The notes below the pieces were generated by a model. It did no database searches. It was not told where the DNA came from and was given only the letters and a program-made list of their open reading frames with translations. Below, piece by piece: positions 1-8,844 of a stretch of DNA of 45,639 bases. How positions within the stretch are numbered: position 1 is the stretch's first letter; every line of letters begins with the position of its first letter. Origin of the DNA: Bacteroidales bacterium (lineage in GTDB: Bacteria; Bacteroidota; Bacteroidia; Bacteroidales; Bacteroidaceae); NCBI GenBank assembly GCA_015654535.1, contig JAATGU010000057.1, positions 1 through 45,639 on the forward strand, read 5' to 3'. The position numbers were made by a program, and so were the translations under genes.

Positions 1-30
1 ACAGTGGGAGAGTAGGTAGCTGCCGTTTTA
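1..30 (+). rRNA. rrf: 5S ribosomal RNA, 3' end only
   Basis: The first bases read GGGAGAGTAGGTAGCTGCCG, which matches the conserved 3' strand of bacterial 5S rRNA (helix IV/V region and terminal helix). A strong factor-independent terminator follows directly. The rest of the 5S gene, and presumably the rest of an rRNA operon, lies before the window. The exact 3' end is uncertain by a few bases. Confidence 0.8.
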
Positions 31-32
31 CC

Positions 33-84
33 GGAGAGTCCCGGGGATGAAATCATTCATTCCCCGGGACTCTCCCTTTTTTTT
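33..84 (+). terminator. rRNA operon terminator
   Basis: A perfect 15-bp GC-rich stem (33-47 with 61-75) is followed by a run of eight T (77-84). It directly follows the 5S end and closes the rRNA transcription unit. Confidence 0.92.
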
Positions 85-338
85 GAATATCTATGATATC
101 CATCCTTTATGTTTCGTTTTAAGTCTCGTTTGATTGTTTTGTTCCATTCTGTTTCACAACATCCCCCAATATCCTGAAATTTACGATATATATTATATCG
201 CTTAAGAGAGAAATTTAAAGAAGTCTTTGAAGTTTTCTTTAGTATGTTATTTACGGCCTCATATTATTATATATCACTTTATTTTATCCTCTAATTATTA
301 TGATATTATATTTTATTGAATAAAAAAGTATCATATTA
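85..338. other. AT-rich intergenic stretch without a gene
   Basis: No open frame or RNA was recognised here. A small AT-rich palindrome lies at 184-200 (CGATATA, 3-nt spacer, TATATCG). The stretch separates the rRNA terminator from the leu promoter. Confidence 0.6.
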
Positions 339-369
339 TTTGTCAGGTAATAAATAATAGATATCTTTG
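339..369 (+). promoter_or_regulatory. leu operon promoter (Bacteroides type)
   Basis: A TTTG -33 box at 339-342, a 19-bp spacer and a TATCTTTG -7 box at 362-369 match the Bacteroides consensus TTTG-N19-TAnnTTTG exactly. Transcription should begin near 375, about 20 bases before the leader peptide. Confidence 0.85.
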
Positions 370-396
370 CATCGTCAAATAAATAAAGACAGCAAT

Positions 397-480
397 ATGA
401 ACCAGATTTTTCTACATATTCTCCTCTGCGGTATTATTATTCTCCTATGTAAACTTAGTGGAAGTGAGTGTCGTGCGTAA
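397..480 (+). CDS. leu operon leader peptide (27 aa)
   Basis: This short frame begins MNQIFLHILLCG and ends at TAA 478-480. Of its 27 residues, 6 are Leu (L6, L9, L10, L16, L17, L20) and 5 are Ile (I4, I8, I13-15). The core is Ile-Ile-Ile-Leu-Leu at codons 433-447. All six Leu codons are CTN (CTA, CTC, CTT); TTA and TTG are not used. It starts about 20 bases after the predicted transcription start and is followed by a terminator hairpin upstream of leuA, the arrangement of a classical ribosome-stalling attenuator. Stalling at the Leu or Ile codons would leave 459-468 free to form the antiterminator. Translation is inferred. No Shine-Dalgarno sequence is seen, as is usual for Bacteroides. Confidence 0.85.
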   Translation: MNQIFLHILLCGIIILLCKLSGSECRA

Positions 481-541
481 ATATGTATATTGAAAATATA
501 TGAAAGCCTTTCTCACTTCTAGATGAGAAAGGCTTTTTTTT
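459..541 (+). promoter_or_regulatory. leu attenuator: antiterminator and terminator hairpins
   Basis: Terminator: a perfect 13-bp stem (503-515 with 524-536), loop 516-523 and a U-run to 541. Antiterminator: 459-468 can pair with 512-521, ten pairs including one G-U (460 with 520). This takes bases 512-515 from the terminator stem. The two structures are therefore mutually exclusive. The upstream antiterminator strand lies inside the leader reading frame, just after the Leu/Ile codons. A ribosome reaching the stop at 478-480 would mask it and allow termination; a ribosome stalled at 433-447 would expose it and allow read-through into leuA. Confidence 0.82.
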
Positions 542-572
542 GATAATATGAATCTATATAAATAGGTAAAAG

Positions 573-2069
573 ATGAGTGATAGATTATTTATTTTTGATA
601 CGACTCTTCGGGATGGTGAACAAGTACCTGGATGCCAGTTGAACACGGTTGAGAAGATTCAGGTTGCCAAGGCGTTGGAAGCTTTGGGGGTAGATATTAT
701 TGAAGCTGGATTTCCAGTCTCCAGCCCTGGAGATTTTAATTCAGTGATCGAAATTTCAAAAGCCGTAACTTGGCCTACTATCTGTGCGCTAACTCGTGCG
801 GTTCAAAATGACATTGATGTAGCTGCGGATGCACTGAAGTTTGCTAAGCATAAGCGTATTCATACAGGCATTGGGACCTCGGATTCTCACATAAAATATA
901 AGTTTAACTCTACTCGGGAAGAGATTATTGAGCGGGCGGTCGCTGCGGTAAAGTATGCAAAGAAGTATGTGGAGGATGTGGAATTTTATGCAGAAGATGC
1001 CGGACGTACTGATAATGAATATCTTGCTAAGGTAGTTGAAGCTGTTATTAAAGCGGGTGCCACTGTGGTGAATATTCCTGATACAACCGGCTATTGTTTA
1101 CCTTCTGAATATGAGGCTAAGATTCGGTTTTTAAAAGAAAACGTAAAGGGTATCGATAATGCGATTCTTTCTACTCATTGCCATAATGATTTAGGCATGG
1201 CTACTGCAAATACAATGGCAGGTATTATTGCCGGAGCACGTCAGGTGGAAGTTACAATGAATGGAATTGGTGAACGGGCAGGTAATACTGCTTTGGAAGA
1301 AATAACAATGATATTGAAGAGCCATCATGAATTTGATATTCAAACTAATATTACCACACAAAAAATATATTCTACTTCCCGTATGGTTTCCAGTTTGATG
1401 AATATGCCTATTCAGGCCAACAAAGCAATTGTAGGACGTAATGCTTTTGCGCACTCATCAGGTATTCATCAGGATGGAGTACTAAAGAACATGCAGACTT
1501 ACGAAATTATTGATCCACATGATGTGGGAATTGATGATAGCTCTATTGTGCTGACTGCACGGAGTGGAAGAGCTGCATTGAAACATCGCCTGTCTATTCT
1601 TGGCATTGAGCTGTCTCAGGAAAAACTGGATAAAGTATATGAGGACTTTTTGAAACTTGCCGATCGCAAGAAAGATATCCATGATGATGATATTCTTGTA
1701 CTTGCTGGTGCAGATAGAAGTGCTAATCATCGCATTAAGTTGGAATATTTGCAGGTGACAAGTGGGGTTGGAGTTAGATCTGTGGCGAGTATAGGAATAG
1801 ATATTACCGGTGAAAAATTTGAAGCGGCGGCAAGTGGGAATGGCCCTGTGGATGCTGCGATTAAAGCATTGAAAAAAATTATTCATCGTACCATGACCTT
1901 GAAAGAATTCACTATTCAGGCCATCAGCAAAGGGAGCGATGATGTAGGTAAAGTACACATGCAGGTGGAATATGATAAGCAGCTTTATTATGGTTTCGGG
2001 GCAAATACAGATATTGTGGCTGCTTCAGTGGAAGCTTATATTGACTGTATTAATAAGTTTATGAAATAA
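573..2069 (+). CDS. leuA: 2-isopropylmalate synthase
   Basis: LeuA condenses acetyl-CoA with 2-oxoisovalerate to 2-isopropylmalate, the committed step of leucine synthesis. The 498-residue length is normal for the family. The TIM-barrel signature [10 protein letters not shown] lies near residues 8-17, with R13 and D14 as catalytic and metal residues. The metal-binding THCHND motif is at 201-206 and the NGIGERAGN loop near 230. The last 100 residues form the LeuA allosteric domain ([10 protein letters not shown] near 425), which normally binds leucine for feedback inhibition. It is the first structural gene after the attenuator, with 51 bp to leuC. It is distinct from the second family member in this operon, cimA. 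Confidence 0.96.
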   Translation: MSDRLFIFDTTLRDGEQVPGCQLNTVEKIQVAKALEALGVDIIEAGFPVSSPGDFNSVIEISKAVTWPTICALTRAVQNDIDVAADALKFAKHKRIHTGIGTSDSHIKYKFNSTREEIIERAVAAVKYAKKYVEDVEFYAEDAGRTDNEYLAKVVEAVIKAGATVVNIPDTTGYCLPSEYEAKIRFLKENVKGIDNAILSTHCHNDLGMATANTMAGIIAGARQVEVTMNGIGERAGNTALEEITMILKSHHEFDIQTNITTQKIYSTSRMVSSLMNMPIQANKAIVGRNAFAHSSGIHQDGVLKNMQTYEIIDPHDVGIDDSSIVLTARSGRAALKHRLSILGIELSQEKLDKVYEDFLKLADRKKDIHDDDILVLAGADRSANHRIKLEYLQVTSGVGVRSVASIGIDITGEKFEAAASGNGPVDAAIKALKKIIHRTMTLKEFTIQAISKGSDDVGKVHMQVEYDKQLYYGFGANTDIVAASVEAYIDCINKFMK

Positions 2070-2120
2070 TTATATTTCCCAGTTAAATAGATAATCAGGT
2101 TTAATCAGATAATAGAAAAT

Positions 2121-3518
2121 ATGAAAACGTTATTCGATAAGATTTGGGACGCTCACGTGGTAAGCACTGTGGAAGATGGTCCCACTCAGCTTTATATTGA
2201 CAGGCTTTACTGTCATGAGGTAACCAGTCCACAAGCTTTTGCTGGATTGCGAAGTCGTGGATTGAAATGCTTTCGACCGGAGAAAGTTTTTTGTATACCC
2301 GATCATAATATTCCTACGCTTAATCAGGATAAAGAAATAGTGGATCCTATTTCTCGCTATCAGGTACAGGAATTAGATAAAAATGCGAAAGACTTTGGTT
2401 TGACTTTGTTTGGTATCGGACATAAGAAGAATGGAATTATTCATGTGGTAGGTCCTGAAAATGGTTTGACTCTTCCTGGAATGACCATCGTTTGTGGAGA
2501 TTCTCATACTTCTACTCATGGTGCGATGGGAGCTATTGCTTTTGGTATTGGTACCTCGGAAGTTGAGATGGTTTTAGCTTCACAATGTGTACTTCAGTCT
2601 CGGCCTAAGACTATGCGTATCACTGTGGACGGGAAACTGGCTAAAGGTGTGATGGCTAAGGATATGGCTCTTTATATTATTGCTAAAATGACAACCGGTG
2701 GGGCTACTGGTTATTTTGTGGAATACGCTGGAGAAGCGATTAGAGAACTTTCGATGGAAGGACGCCTCACGCTTTGTAACCTTTCCATAGAGATGGGGGC
2801 ACGTGGAGGAATGATTGCTCCCGACGAAAAAACAATAGAATATATTAAAGATAAAGAATATGCTCCTAAGGGAGAAGCTTGGGATGCAGCGGTAGAATAC
2901 TGGAAAACTTTAAAGAGTGACGCTGGCGCTGAATTTGATAAAGAAGTTACTTTTAGGGCTGAAAATATTGAACCAATGATAACTTACGGAACAAATCCGG
3001 GAATGGGATTGAGCATTGCTTCAAGTATCCCTACTCTTGAGAGTGTTCCTGATGCTGGACGTATCTCTTATGCTAAGTCTTTAGAATATATGGGTTTTGA
3101 AGCTGGTGATGCAATGATTGGTAAGAAGATTGATTATGTGTTTTTAGGTAGTTGTACCAACGGGCGTATTGAGGATTTCCGTGCATTTGCTTCTTTAGTG
3201 AAAGGTAAAAAGAAAGCGGACAATGTAGTTGTATGGCTCGTTCCGGGTTCATGGAATGTGGAAAAGCAAATTCGAAAAGAAGGAATAGATAAGATTTTGA
3301 ATGAAGCGGGCTTTGAACTCCGTCAACCGGGATGTTCTGCTTGTCTGGCAATGAATGAAGATAAAGTTCCTGCAGGTAAATATTCAGTGTCTACATCTAA
3401 TCGTAATTTTGAAGGACGTCAGGGACCAGGTGCACGCACCCTTTTAGCAAGTCCACTTGTTGCGGCAGCGGCAGCAGTTACAGGAGAAATAACTGATCCA
3501 CGAGTATTAATGGCTTAA
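2121..3518 (+). CDS. leuC: 3-isopropylmalate dehydratase, large subunit
   Basis: The large subunit of isopropylmalate isomerase converts 2- to 3-isopropylmalate through an aconitase-like 4Fe-4S cluster. The three cluster ligands are visible: C345 in GSCTNGR, and C405 and C408 in GCSACLAMN. Other family motifs are [18 protein letters not shown] near 129-147 and [10 protein letters not shown] near the C-terminus. The length of 465 residues is typical. The gene lies 13 bp before leuD, its obligate partner subunit. In an operon with cimA the same enzyme is expected to isomerise citramalate to 3-methylmalate (family knowledge). Confidence 0.97.
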   Translation: MKTLFDKIWDAHVVSTVEDGPTQLYIDRLYCHEVTSPQAFAGLRSRGLKCFRPEKVFCIPDHNIPTLNQDKEIVDPISRYQVQELDKNAKDFGLTLFGIGHKKNGIIHVVGPENGLTLPGMTIVCGDSHTSTHGAMGAIAFGIGTSEVEMVLASQCVLQSRPKTMRITVDGKLAKGVMAKDMALYIIAKMTTGGATGYFVEYAGEAIRELSMEGRLTLCNLSIEMGARGGMIAPDEKTIEYIKDKEYAPKGEAWDAAVEYWKTLKSDAGAEFDKEVTFRAENIEPMITYGTNPGMGLSIASSIPTLESVPDAGRISYAKSLEYMGFEAGDAMIGKKIDYVFLGSCTNGRIEDFRAFASLVKGKKKADNVVVWLVPGSWNVEKQIRKEGIDKILNEAGFELRQPGCSACLAMNEDKVPAGKYSVSTSNRNFEGRQGPGARTLLASPLVAAAAAVTGEITDPRVLMA

Positions 3519-3531
3519 AAATAGAATAACG

Positions 3532-4116
3532 ATGAACGAAAAATTTAATATAATAACCAGTACCTGTGTTCCTCTTCCACTTGAGAATGTGGACACAGAC
3601 CAAATTATTCCTGCCCGTTTTTTAAAGGCAACTACTAAAGAAGGCTTCGGAGATAATCTTTTCCGCGACTGGAGATATGACAAACAAGATCATCCGATTG
3701 CTTCGTTTGTATTAAACAATCCTACATATTCCGGTAAAATATTGGTTGCAGGAAAGAATTTTGGTTCTGGTTCCAGTAGGGAACATGCGGCATGGGCGAT
3801 TGCCGGATATGGATTCCGGGTAGTGGTAAGTAGTTTCTTTGCTGATATTTTTAAGAATAACGCATTGAATAATTTTGTGCTTCCGGTCGTTGTTTCCGAT
3901 ACATTTCTGGCCGGACTTTTTGCTTCCATCAGAGAGGATGCGAAAATGGAGGTTGAAGTAGATCTGCCTAACCAGACGATTACAAACAAAGCGACTGGGA
4001 AGAGCGAGCATTTTCAGATTAATGCCTATAAAAAAGATTGCTTGACTAACGGGCTGGACGATATTGACTATTTGCTTAGCAATAAAGACAGAATAGAAGC
4101 GTGGGAAAGAAAATGA
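3532..4116 (+). CDS. leuD: 3-isopropylmalate dehydratase, small subunit
   Basis: The small subunit (194 residues) carries the swivelling aconitase domain that completes the LeuCD active site. The sequence has NVDTDQI at 19-25 followed by PARFL, and the substrate-binding loop [13 protein letters not shown] near 74-86. Its stop codon TGA (4114-4116) overlaps the ATG of cimA (4113-4115) in an ATGA arrangement, which suggests translational coupling of the two genes. Confidence 0.96.
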   Translation: MNEKFNIITSTCVPLPLENVDTDQIIPARFLKATTKEGFGDNLFRDWRYDKQDHPIASFVLNNPTYSGKILVAGKNFGSGSSREHAAWAIAGYGFRVVVSSFFADIFKNNALNNFVLPVVVSDTFLAGLFASIREDAKMEVEVDLPNQTITNKATGKSEHFQINAYKKDCLTNGLDDIDYLLSNKDRIEAWERK

Positions 4117-5630
4117 AAATAGAGATATTAGACACCACCCTTCGCGATGGTGAACAGACAAGTGGCGTTTCTTTTGTGGCACAAGAGAAACTGATGATCG
4201 CTCGTTTGTTGTTGGAGGAGCTGAATGTGGATCGCATTGAAGTTGCTTCCGCTCGGGTATCGGATGGAGAACTTGAATCGGTAAAGGCTATTTGCTCTTG
4301 GGCAAAGCGGCGCGGACTATTAGAACGCGTAGAGGTATTGGGGTTTGTAGATGGAATGGATTCGTTGAATTGGATACATGAGGCCGGATGCCAGGTGATC
4401 AATCTTCTTTGCAAGGGATCTTTGAAACACTGCTCTTTTCAACTGAGAAAAACCGCAGAAGAGCATATTGCTGATATTACTGAAGTGGTGCTCAATGCCG
4501 AACGGATGGGAATCAGCGTGAATGTTTATTTGGAAGATTGGAGCAACGGAATGCAACATTCGCCGGAGTATGTTTTTCAGTTGATGGATACTTTGATTCA
4601 ACTTCCTATTAAGCGTTTCATGTTGCCTGATACGCTTGGAATTCTTAATCCTTTGCAAACGTTGGAATATATGCGTAAGATGATGAAGCGTTACCCGAAA
4701 AGGCATTTTGACTTTCATGCGCACAATGATTATGACCTTGCCGTAGCCAATGTTCTGGCGGCGGTACTTTCGGGAGCTAAGGGACTTCATACCACCATTA
4801 ATGGTTTAGGAGAAAGAGCTGGAAATGCACCACTGGCTAGTGTGCAAGCTATTCTCAAAGATCATTTTAACGCAGAGACATCTATTGTGGAAGACAGGTT
4901 GAATGATGTAAGTAGGGTAGTGGAATCTTATTCTGGCATTGCTATTCCAGCCAATAAACCAATTGTAGGTGAGAGTGTGTTTACGCAGGTGGCTGGTGTT
5001 CATGCGGATGGAGATTCAAAGAATAATCTCTATTTTAATGATCTCTTGCCCGAACGTTTTGGACGTACACGCGAATATGCTTTGGGAAAAACCTCAGGCA
5101 AAGCGAATATTCGCAAGAACCTCGAGTCTTTAGGACTGGAACTCGATGAGGAATCCATGAAAAAAGTAATGGAACGGATCATTGAACTTGGAGATCGGAA
5201 GGAACTCGTAACGCAGGAGGATTTACCTTACATCATTTCTGATGTGCTGAAATATAGTACGGCCAATAGTAAAGTAATTCTTCTTGGTTATTTTCTTACG
5301 CTGACCAGGGGACTTAAACCGGTGGCAACATTGAAAATATCTATTAATGGAAAAGAATACGAGGAAACTTCCGCAGGAGACGGTCAGTACGATGCATTTA
5401 TGCGGGCACTTCGCAAGGTATATAAAATAACGTTGGGAAGAAAATTTCCACGTTTACTTAATTATGCCGTGAGTATTCCTCCCGGTGGGCGAACAGATGC
5501 ATTTGTGCAAACCGTCATTACGTGGAAAAATAAGGAGCACGAGTTTCGTACAAAAGGGTTGGATCCCGATCAAACTGAAGCTGCTATAAAGGCTACAGTG
5601 AAAATGTTGAATATAATAGAAGAAGAATAA
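4113..5630 (+). CDS. cimA: (R)-citramalate synthase
   Basis: CimA condenses pyruvate with acetyl-CoA to citramalate, the first step of the threonine-independent route to 2-oxobutyrate and isoleucine. I chose the ATG at 4113, which overlaps the leuD stop, over a GTG at 4101; the protein is 505 residues. It has R11 and D12 in TLRDGEQ, the metal-site FHAHND motif (H202, H204) and a C-terminal LeuA-type regulatory domain. It resembles, as I recall it, the biochemically characterised Leptospira interrogans CimA over nearly its whole length. The residues equivalent to that enzyme's pyruvate-pocket Leu81, Leu104 and Tyr144 are L76, L99 and Y139 here. LeuC, LeuD and LeuB in the same operon can complete the pathway. 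A generic 2-isopropylmalate synthase annotation is the alternative, but less likely. Confidence 0.87.
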   Translation: MKIEILDTTLRDGEQTSGVSFVAQEKLMIARLLLEELNVDRIEVASARVSDGELESVKAICSWAKRRGLLERVEVLGFVDGMDSLNWIHEAGCQVINLLCKGSLKHCSFQLRKTAEEHIADITEVVLNAERMGISVNVYLEDWSNGMQHSPEYVFQLMDTLIQLPIKRFMLPDTLGILNPLQTLEYMRKMMKRYPKRHFDFHAHNDYDLAVANVLAAVLSGAKGLHTTINGLGERAGNAPLASVQAILKDHFNAETSIVEDRLNDVSRVVESYSGIAIPANKPIVGESVFTQVAGVHADGDSKNNLYFNDLLPERFGRTREYALGKTSGKANIRKNLESLGLELDEESMKKVMERIIELGDRKELVTQEDLPYIISDVLKYSTANSKVILLGYFLTLTRGLKPVATLKISINGKEYEETSAGDGQYDAFMRALRKVYKITLGRKFPRLLNYAVSIPPGGRTDAFVQTVITWKNKEHEFRTKGLDPDQTEAAIKATVKMLNIIEEE

Positions 5631-5652
5631 GAACCACAATATATTAGTAAAA

Positions 5653-6726
5653 ATGAAATTAAATATCGCAGTCCTTCCCGGTGACGGAATTGGTCCCGAG
5701 GTTGTAGAACAAGCATTGAACGCAACTATTGCCGTTTGCGAAAAGTATAATCACGAATTGAATTATAAACACGCTTTGGTAGGAGCTTGTGCCATTGACG
5801 AAACCGGGAACCCTTATCCTGATTCTACCCATGAGCTTTGTATGCAAAGTGATGCTGTATTGTTTGGAGCCATTGGCGCTCCAAAATATGATAATGACCC
5901 GAGTGCTAAAGTACGTCCTGAACAAGGTTTACTGGCAATGCGTAAGAATCTGGGATTGTTTGCAAACATTCGCCCCGTAACGACTTTCCCCTCACTTGTT
6001 CATAAATCACCACTACGCGCAAATCTCATTGAAGGTGCCGATTTTATGTGTATTCGTGAGCTTACAGGAGGACTCTATTTTGGTCGCCCTCAGGGAAGAA
6101 GCGAAGATGGAAACACCGCTTACGACACATGCGTTTACAGTCGTTACGAAATAGAACGCATCGTTCGCCTGGCTTTTGAGTATGCTATGAAGCGTCGCAA
6201 GAAACTAACCATCGTTGATAAAGCCAATATTCTTGCCACTTCTCGTTTGTGGCGCGAAGTTTCGAAGGAAATAGCTAAAGATTTTCCTGAAGTAGAAACA
6301 GAATATTTGTTTGTAGATAATGCTGCAATGCGTATGATTCAGTGGCCAAAGAGTTTTGATGTGATTGTAACCGAGAATATGTTTGGAGATATCCTTACCG
6401 ACGAAGGTTCTGTGATCACAGGTTCAATGGGATTGCTTCCATCTGCCTCAATTGGTGCCCACACATCAGTGTTCGAACCTATTCATGGTTCCTATCCACA
6501 GGCTGCCGGCAAAAATATAGCCAATCCTCTTGCCACAATTCTCTCGGCTGCCATGATGTTGGAATATGCATTTGACCTGAAAGAAGAAGCTGGATTGATT
6601 CGTAAAGCTGTTGCAGCATCTATGGATATAGGTGTGGTTACAGAAGATATTGCAGGTGATGGCATGAAGCCTTCTTCAACTACAGAAGTTGGACAATGGA
6701 TTGTGAATTATATCAAGAAGAATTAA
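5653..6726 (+). CDS. leuB: 3-isopropylmalate dehydrogenase
   Basis: LeuB oxidises and decarboxylates 3-isopropylmalate to 2-oxoisocaproate using NAD. The 357-residue protein starts [17 protein letters not shown], the family signature. It has the substrate-binding arginines around 95-135 ([21 protein letters not shown]), a catalytic Tyr near 140 (GLYFGRP), Lys in TIVDKANIL near 190, and the metal-binding aspartates in [15 protein letters not shown] near 245. It is the last gene of the operon, 22 bp after cimA, and is followed by a terminator hairpin made from the GTACA repeat element. With cimA present it probably also oxidises 3-methylmalate to 2-oxobutyrate. Confidence 0.97.
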   Translation: MKLNIAVLPGDGIGPEVVEQALNATIAVCEKYNHELNYKHALVGACAIDETGNPYPDSTHELCMQSDAVLFGAIGAPKYDNDPSAKVRPEQGLLAMRKNLGLFANIRPVTTFPSLVHKSPLRANLIEGADFMCIRELTGGLYFGRPQGRSEDGNTAYDTCVYSRYEIERIVRLAFEYAMKRRKKLTIVDKANILATSRLWREVSKEIAKDFPEVETEYLFVDNAAMRMIQWPKSFDVIVTENMFGDILTDEGSVITGSMGLLPSASIGAHTSVFEPIHGSYPQAAGKNIANPLATILSAAMMLEYAFDLKEEAGLIRKAVAASMDIGVVTEDIAGDGMKPSSTTEVGQWIVNYIKKN

Positions 6727-6745
6727 AAAAACGTCTTGAATAAGA

Positions 6746-6833
6746 AACAAAGTTCTGTACAAAAGAATATAATATTTTGTACAGAACTTTTTTTTCATTT
6801 GTACAGAAGATATTATTCTTTTGTACAAGAATA
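6746..6833 (+). repeat. 22-bp-period GTACA double-hairpin element, copy A
   Basis: Four GTACA cores start at 6757, 6779, 6801 and 6823, spaced exactly 22 bp apart. The unit is close to the palindrome TTCTTTTGTACAAAAGAA. Units 1-2 form the leuB terminator. Units 3-4 form a second hairpin (6799-6808 with 6819-6828, one G-U pair, 10-nt loop), which may also end the convergent CDF exporter transcript. No fifth unit is seen on either side. A homologous copy lies at 17398-17485 on the minus strand. Confidence 0.85.
6749..6795 (+). terminator. leu operon terminator built from repeat units 1 and 2
   Basis: A perfect 16-bp stem (6749-6764 with 6775-6790) with a 10-nt loop (6765-6774) is followed by T up to 6795. 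The arms are the first two GTACA units of the repeat element, so the terminator and the repeat are the same sequence. Confidence 0.88.
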
Positions 6834-6854
6834 AATCAAAGTAATAAGTGAGAA

Positions 6855-7754
6855 TTAAAGACAATTACCATTTTCACAACATTGTTTTCCAGTTTCGAAC
6901 TCCAAGGTAGCATGGCTAATTCCTGCTTCCAATAGTTCATCTTTAATTTGGTGTTTTAATTTTTCCATGTCATTGAGATTATCTACCACAATGTGAGCTG
7001 TCAGTGCATTTTCTGTTGTACTAATGGCCCAGATATGCAGGTGATGAATGCTTTTAACTTCAGGTGTAACTGAAATTATTTTCTTGATTTCCGTACTGTC
7101 TATCCCTACTGGTACGCCATCAAGAGACAGACGGATGCTGTCATGAAGAAGGTTCCAGGTGGAAATAAGTATAACAATTGCTATAACCATACCGATGATT
7201 GGATCAATAATATACCATCCGGTATGAGCAATGATGATTCCCGATGTTAATACACCCACAGAAACCAAAGCATCTGCTGCCATGTGTAAATAAGCACCCT
7301 TTGCATTCAAATCTTTTTCCTTGCTTTTCATGAAAAGCATCGCCGTAAAAGCATTAATAAATACTCCGACTCCAGCTACCCAAGCAATGGCATTTCCTTC
7401 AATAGGATGAGGAGTTTCTATCTTTTTTATACTTTCCGAAAATATTACTCCCACGGTAATAAGTAAAATAACCGCATTCAGGAGCGAAACGAGTACGGTG
7501 CTTTTCTTATATCCGTAAGTATATTGGGCATTTGCTTTTACTTTTGCCAAACGGAAGGCGAGTAAAGCAAGTACCAAGCTGGCTACGTCGCTTAGGTTAT
7601 GCCCAGCATCGGACAATAATCCTAAAGAATCAAAATAGAATCCGGCTCCAAACTCAATCAGAACAAATGCTAAATTTAAACCGATCCCTATTATAAAAGC
7701 TTTATTCAGGGAAGTGATAGTATGATTATGGTGATGTTCATGGTTGTGATCCAT
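6855..7754 (-). CDS. czcD: Cation diffusion facilitator, Zn/Cd/Co exporter
   Basis: This 299-residue inner-membrane transporter should export divalent metal ions in exchange for protons. It has a His-rich N-terminus (DHNHEHHHNH), about six membrane segments, and the two HxxxD-type metal sites of the family: SDAGHNLSD near residue 50 (TM2) and HMAADALVSV near 158 (TM5). A cytoplasmic C-terminal domain begins near 210 and ends in a Cys-rich tail (CCENGNC). It is transcribed divergently from the cysteine synthase gene. The shared region holds an inverted repeat (7781-7811) that could be an operator. The metal specificity cannot be read from the sequence. Confidence 0.9.
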   Translation of the reverse strand: MDHNHEHHHNHTITSLNKAFIIGIGLNLAFVLIEFGAGFYFDSLGLLSDAGHNLSDVASLVLALLAFRLAKVKANAQYTYGYKKSTVLVSLLNAVILLITVGVIFSESIKKIETPHPIEGNAIAWVAGVGVFINAFTAMLFMKSKEKDLNAKGAYLHMAADALVSVGVLTSGIIIAHTGWYIIDPIIGMVIAIVILISTWNLLHDSIRLSLDGVPVGIDSTEIKKIISVTPEVKSIHHLHIWAISTTENALTAHIVVDNLNDMEKLKHQIKDELLEAGISHATLEFETGKQCCENGNCL

Positions 7755-7780
7755 CTTTATTTCTCCTTTTTTAAATTTAA

Positions 7781-7811
7781 TGTTCCAAAAATATAGATTA
7801 TTTATGGAACA
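7781..7811. promoter_or_regulatory. Inverted repeat TGTTCCA-N17-TGGAACA
   Basis: Perfect 7-bp arms (7781-7787 and 7805-7811) lie 27 bp upstream of the CDF exporter start and about 30 bp upstream of the cysteine synthase -7 box. The geometry suits a dimeric regulator, but no regulator is identified. Confidence 0.4.
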
Positions 7812-7839
7812 ACTATGGGTAGAGATAAGTTTTCTTCAT

Positions 7840-7847
7840 TATCTTTG
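7840..7847 (+). promoter_or_regulatory. Cysteine synthase promoter, -7 box
   Basis: TATCTTTG matches TAnnTTTG and lies 28 bp before the start codon. No convincing TTTG box is seen 19-20 bp upstream. Confidence 0.55.
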
Positions 7848-7875
7848 CAAAAATACTTAGATATAGGTAGTTGAT

Positions 7876-8826
7876 ATGACAAAAATAGCAAACAAACTGA
7901 CAGACTTGATAGGAAATACTCCCCTTTTAAGATTGTCGAGTTATATGGAAAAGCACAATCCCGATGCTAATATTCTCGGGAAACTTGAGTATTTTAATCC
8001 TGCTGGAAGTGTTAAAGACCGTGCTGCTCTTTCAATGATTGAAGATGCGGAAGCACGCGGAATATTAAAACCAGGAGCAACGCTGATAGAACCGACCAGT
8101 GGCAATATGGGGATTGGGCTGGCCATGGTGGCGTCTGTGAAGAAATATAAATTAATCCTCACGATGCCTGAAACCATGAGCTTGGAACGCCGTAATTTAT
8201 TGAAAGCTTTTGGTGCAAAAATTGTCCTTACTCCGGGCATTGATGGAATGAACGGATCTATTTGCAAGGCGGAAGAATTGAAAGCAAGTATTCCGGGATC
8301 TGTTATTCTTCAACAATTTGAGAATCCAGCCAATCCTGCTGCACACAAGCGCACAACCGCTGAAGAGATTTGGCGGGATACAGATGGACAGGTTGCTGTA
8401 TTTGTTGCTGGAGTAGGAACAGGAGGTACTGTTTGTGGAGTATCCGAAACACTTAAGAAGTATAATCCTGGTGTTTATACTGTGGCTATTCAGCCGGCTT
8501 CTTCTCCTTTGCTGACTGGAGGAAAGTCTGCTCCTCATCGTATTCAGGGAATTGGTGCAAACTTTGTTCCAAAGAATTATAATTCAGCAGTTGTGGATGA
8601 AGTGATATCTGTTTCTGATGAAGAAGCGATTCGTGCCAGTAGAGAATTGGCTAAGACAGAAGGTCTTTTGGTGGGTATTTCCTCCGGAGCGGTGGCCCAT
8701 GCAGCCAAACTTCTTTCTCAACGTCCTGAATTTGCTGGAAAAATGATTGTAGCTTTATTTCCAGATACTGGTGAACGTTATTTGTCGACAGAAGAATTTG
8801 CTTTTGAGACCTATCCACTGGATTAA
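7876..8826 (+). CDS. cysK: Cysteine synthase (O-acetylserine sulfhydrylase)
   Basis: This PLP-dependent enzyme makes cysteine from O-acetylserine and sulfide. The 316-residue sequence shows the PLP lysine K47 in NPAGSVKDR, the substrate loop PTSGNMGIGLA near 75 (most family members have SGNTG), the phosphate-binding VGTGGT near 180, and GISSGA near 265. The subfamily (CysK or CysM) is not certain from motifs; the length fits CysK. The TPR protein gene follows after 18 bp, probably on the same transcript. Confidence 0.92.
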   Translation: MTKIANKLTDLIGNTPLLRLSSYMEKHNPDANILGKLEYFNPAGSVKDRAALSMIEDAEARGILKPGATLIEPTSGNMGIGLAMVASVKKYKLILTMPETMSLERRNLLKAFGAKIVLTPGIDGMNGSICKAEELKASIPGSVILQQFENPANPAAHKRTTAEEIWRDTDGQVAVFVAGVGTGGTVCGVSETLKKYNPGVYTVAIQPASSPLLTGGKSAPHRIQGIGANFVPKNYNSAVVDEVISVSDEEAIRASRELAKTEGLLVGISSGAVAHAAKLLSQRPEFAGKMIVALFPDTGERYLSTEEFAFETYPLD

Positions 8827-8844
8827 TTAATAAATATAGAGAGA

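Noticed and set aside
184..200. Small AT-rich palindrome as an operator for the leu promoter
   Set aside because: It lies about 140 bp upstream of the -33 box and consists of simple AT-rich sequence. Attenuation already explains regulation.
339..572. T-box riboswitch ahead of leuA
   Set aside because: No T-box consensus or specifier structure is visible. A leader peptide with a terminator and an antiterminator explains the region.
6746..6833. GTACA repeats as a CRISPR array
   Set aside because: The period is only 22 bp, the unit is itself palindromic, no unique 30-40 bp spacers exist, and there are no cas genes.
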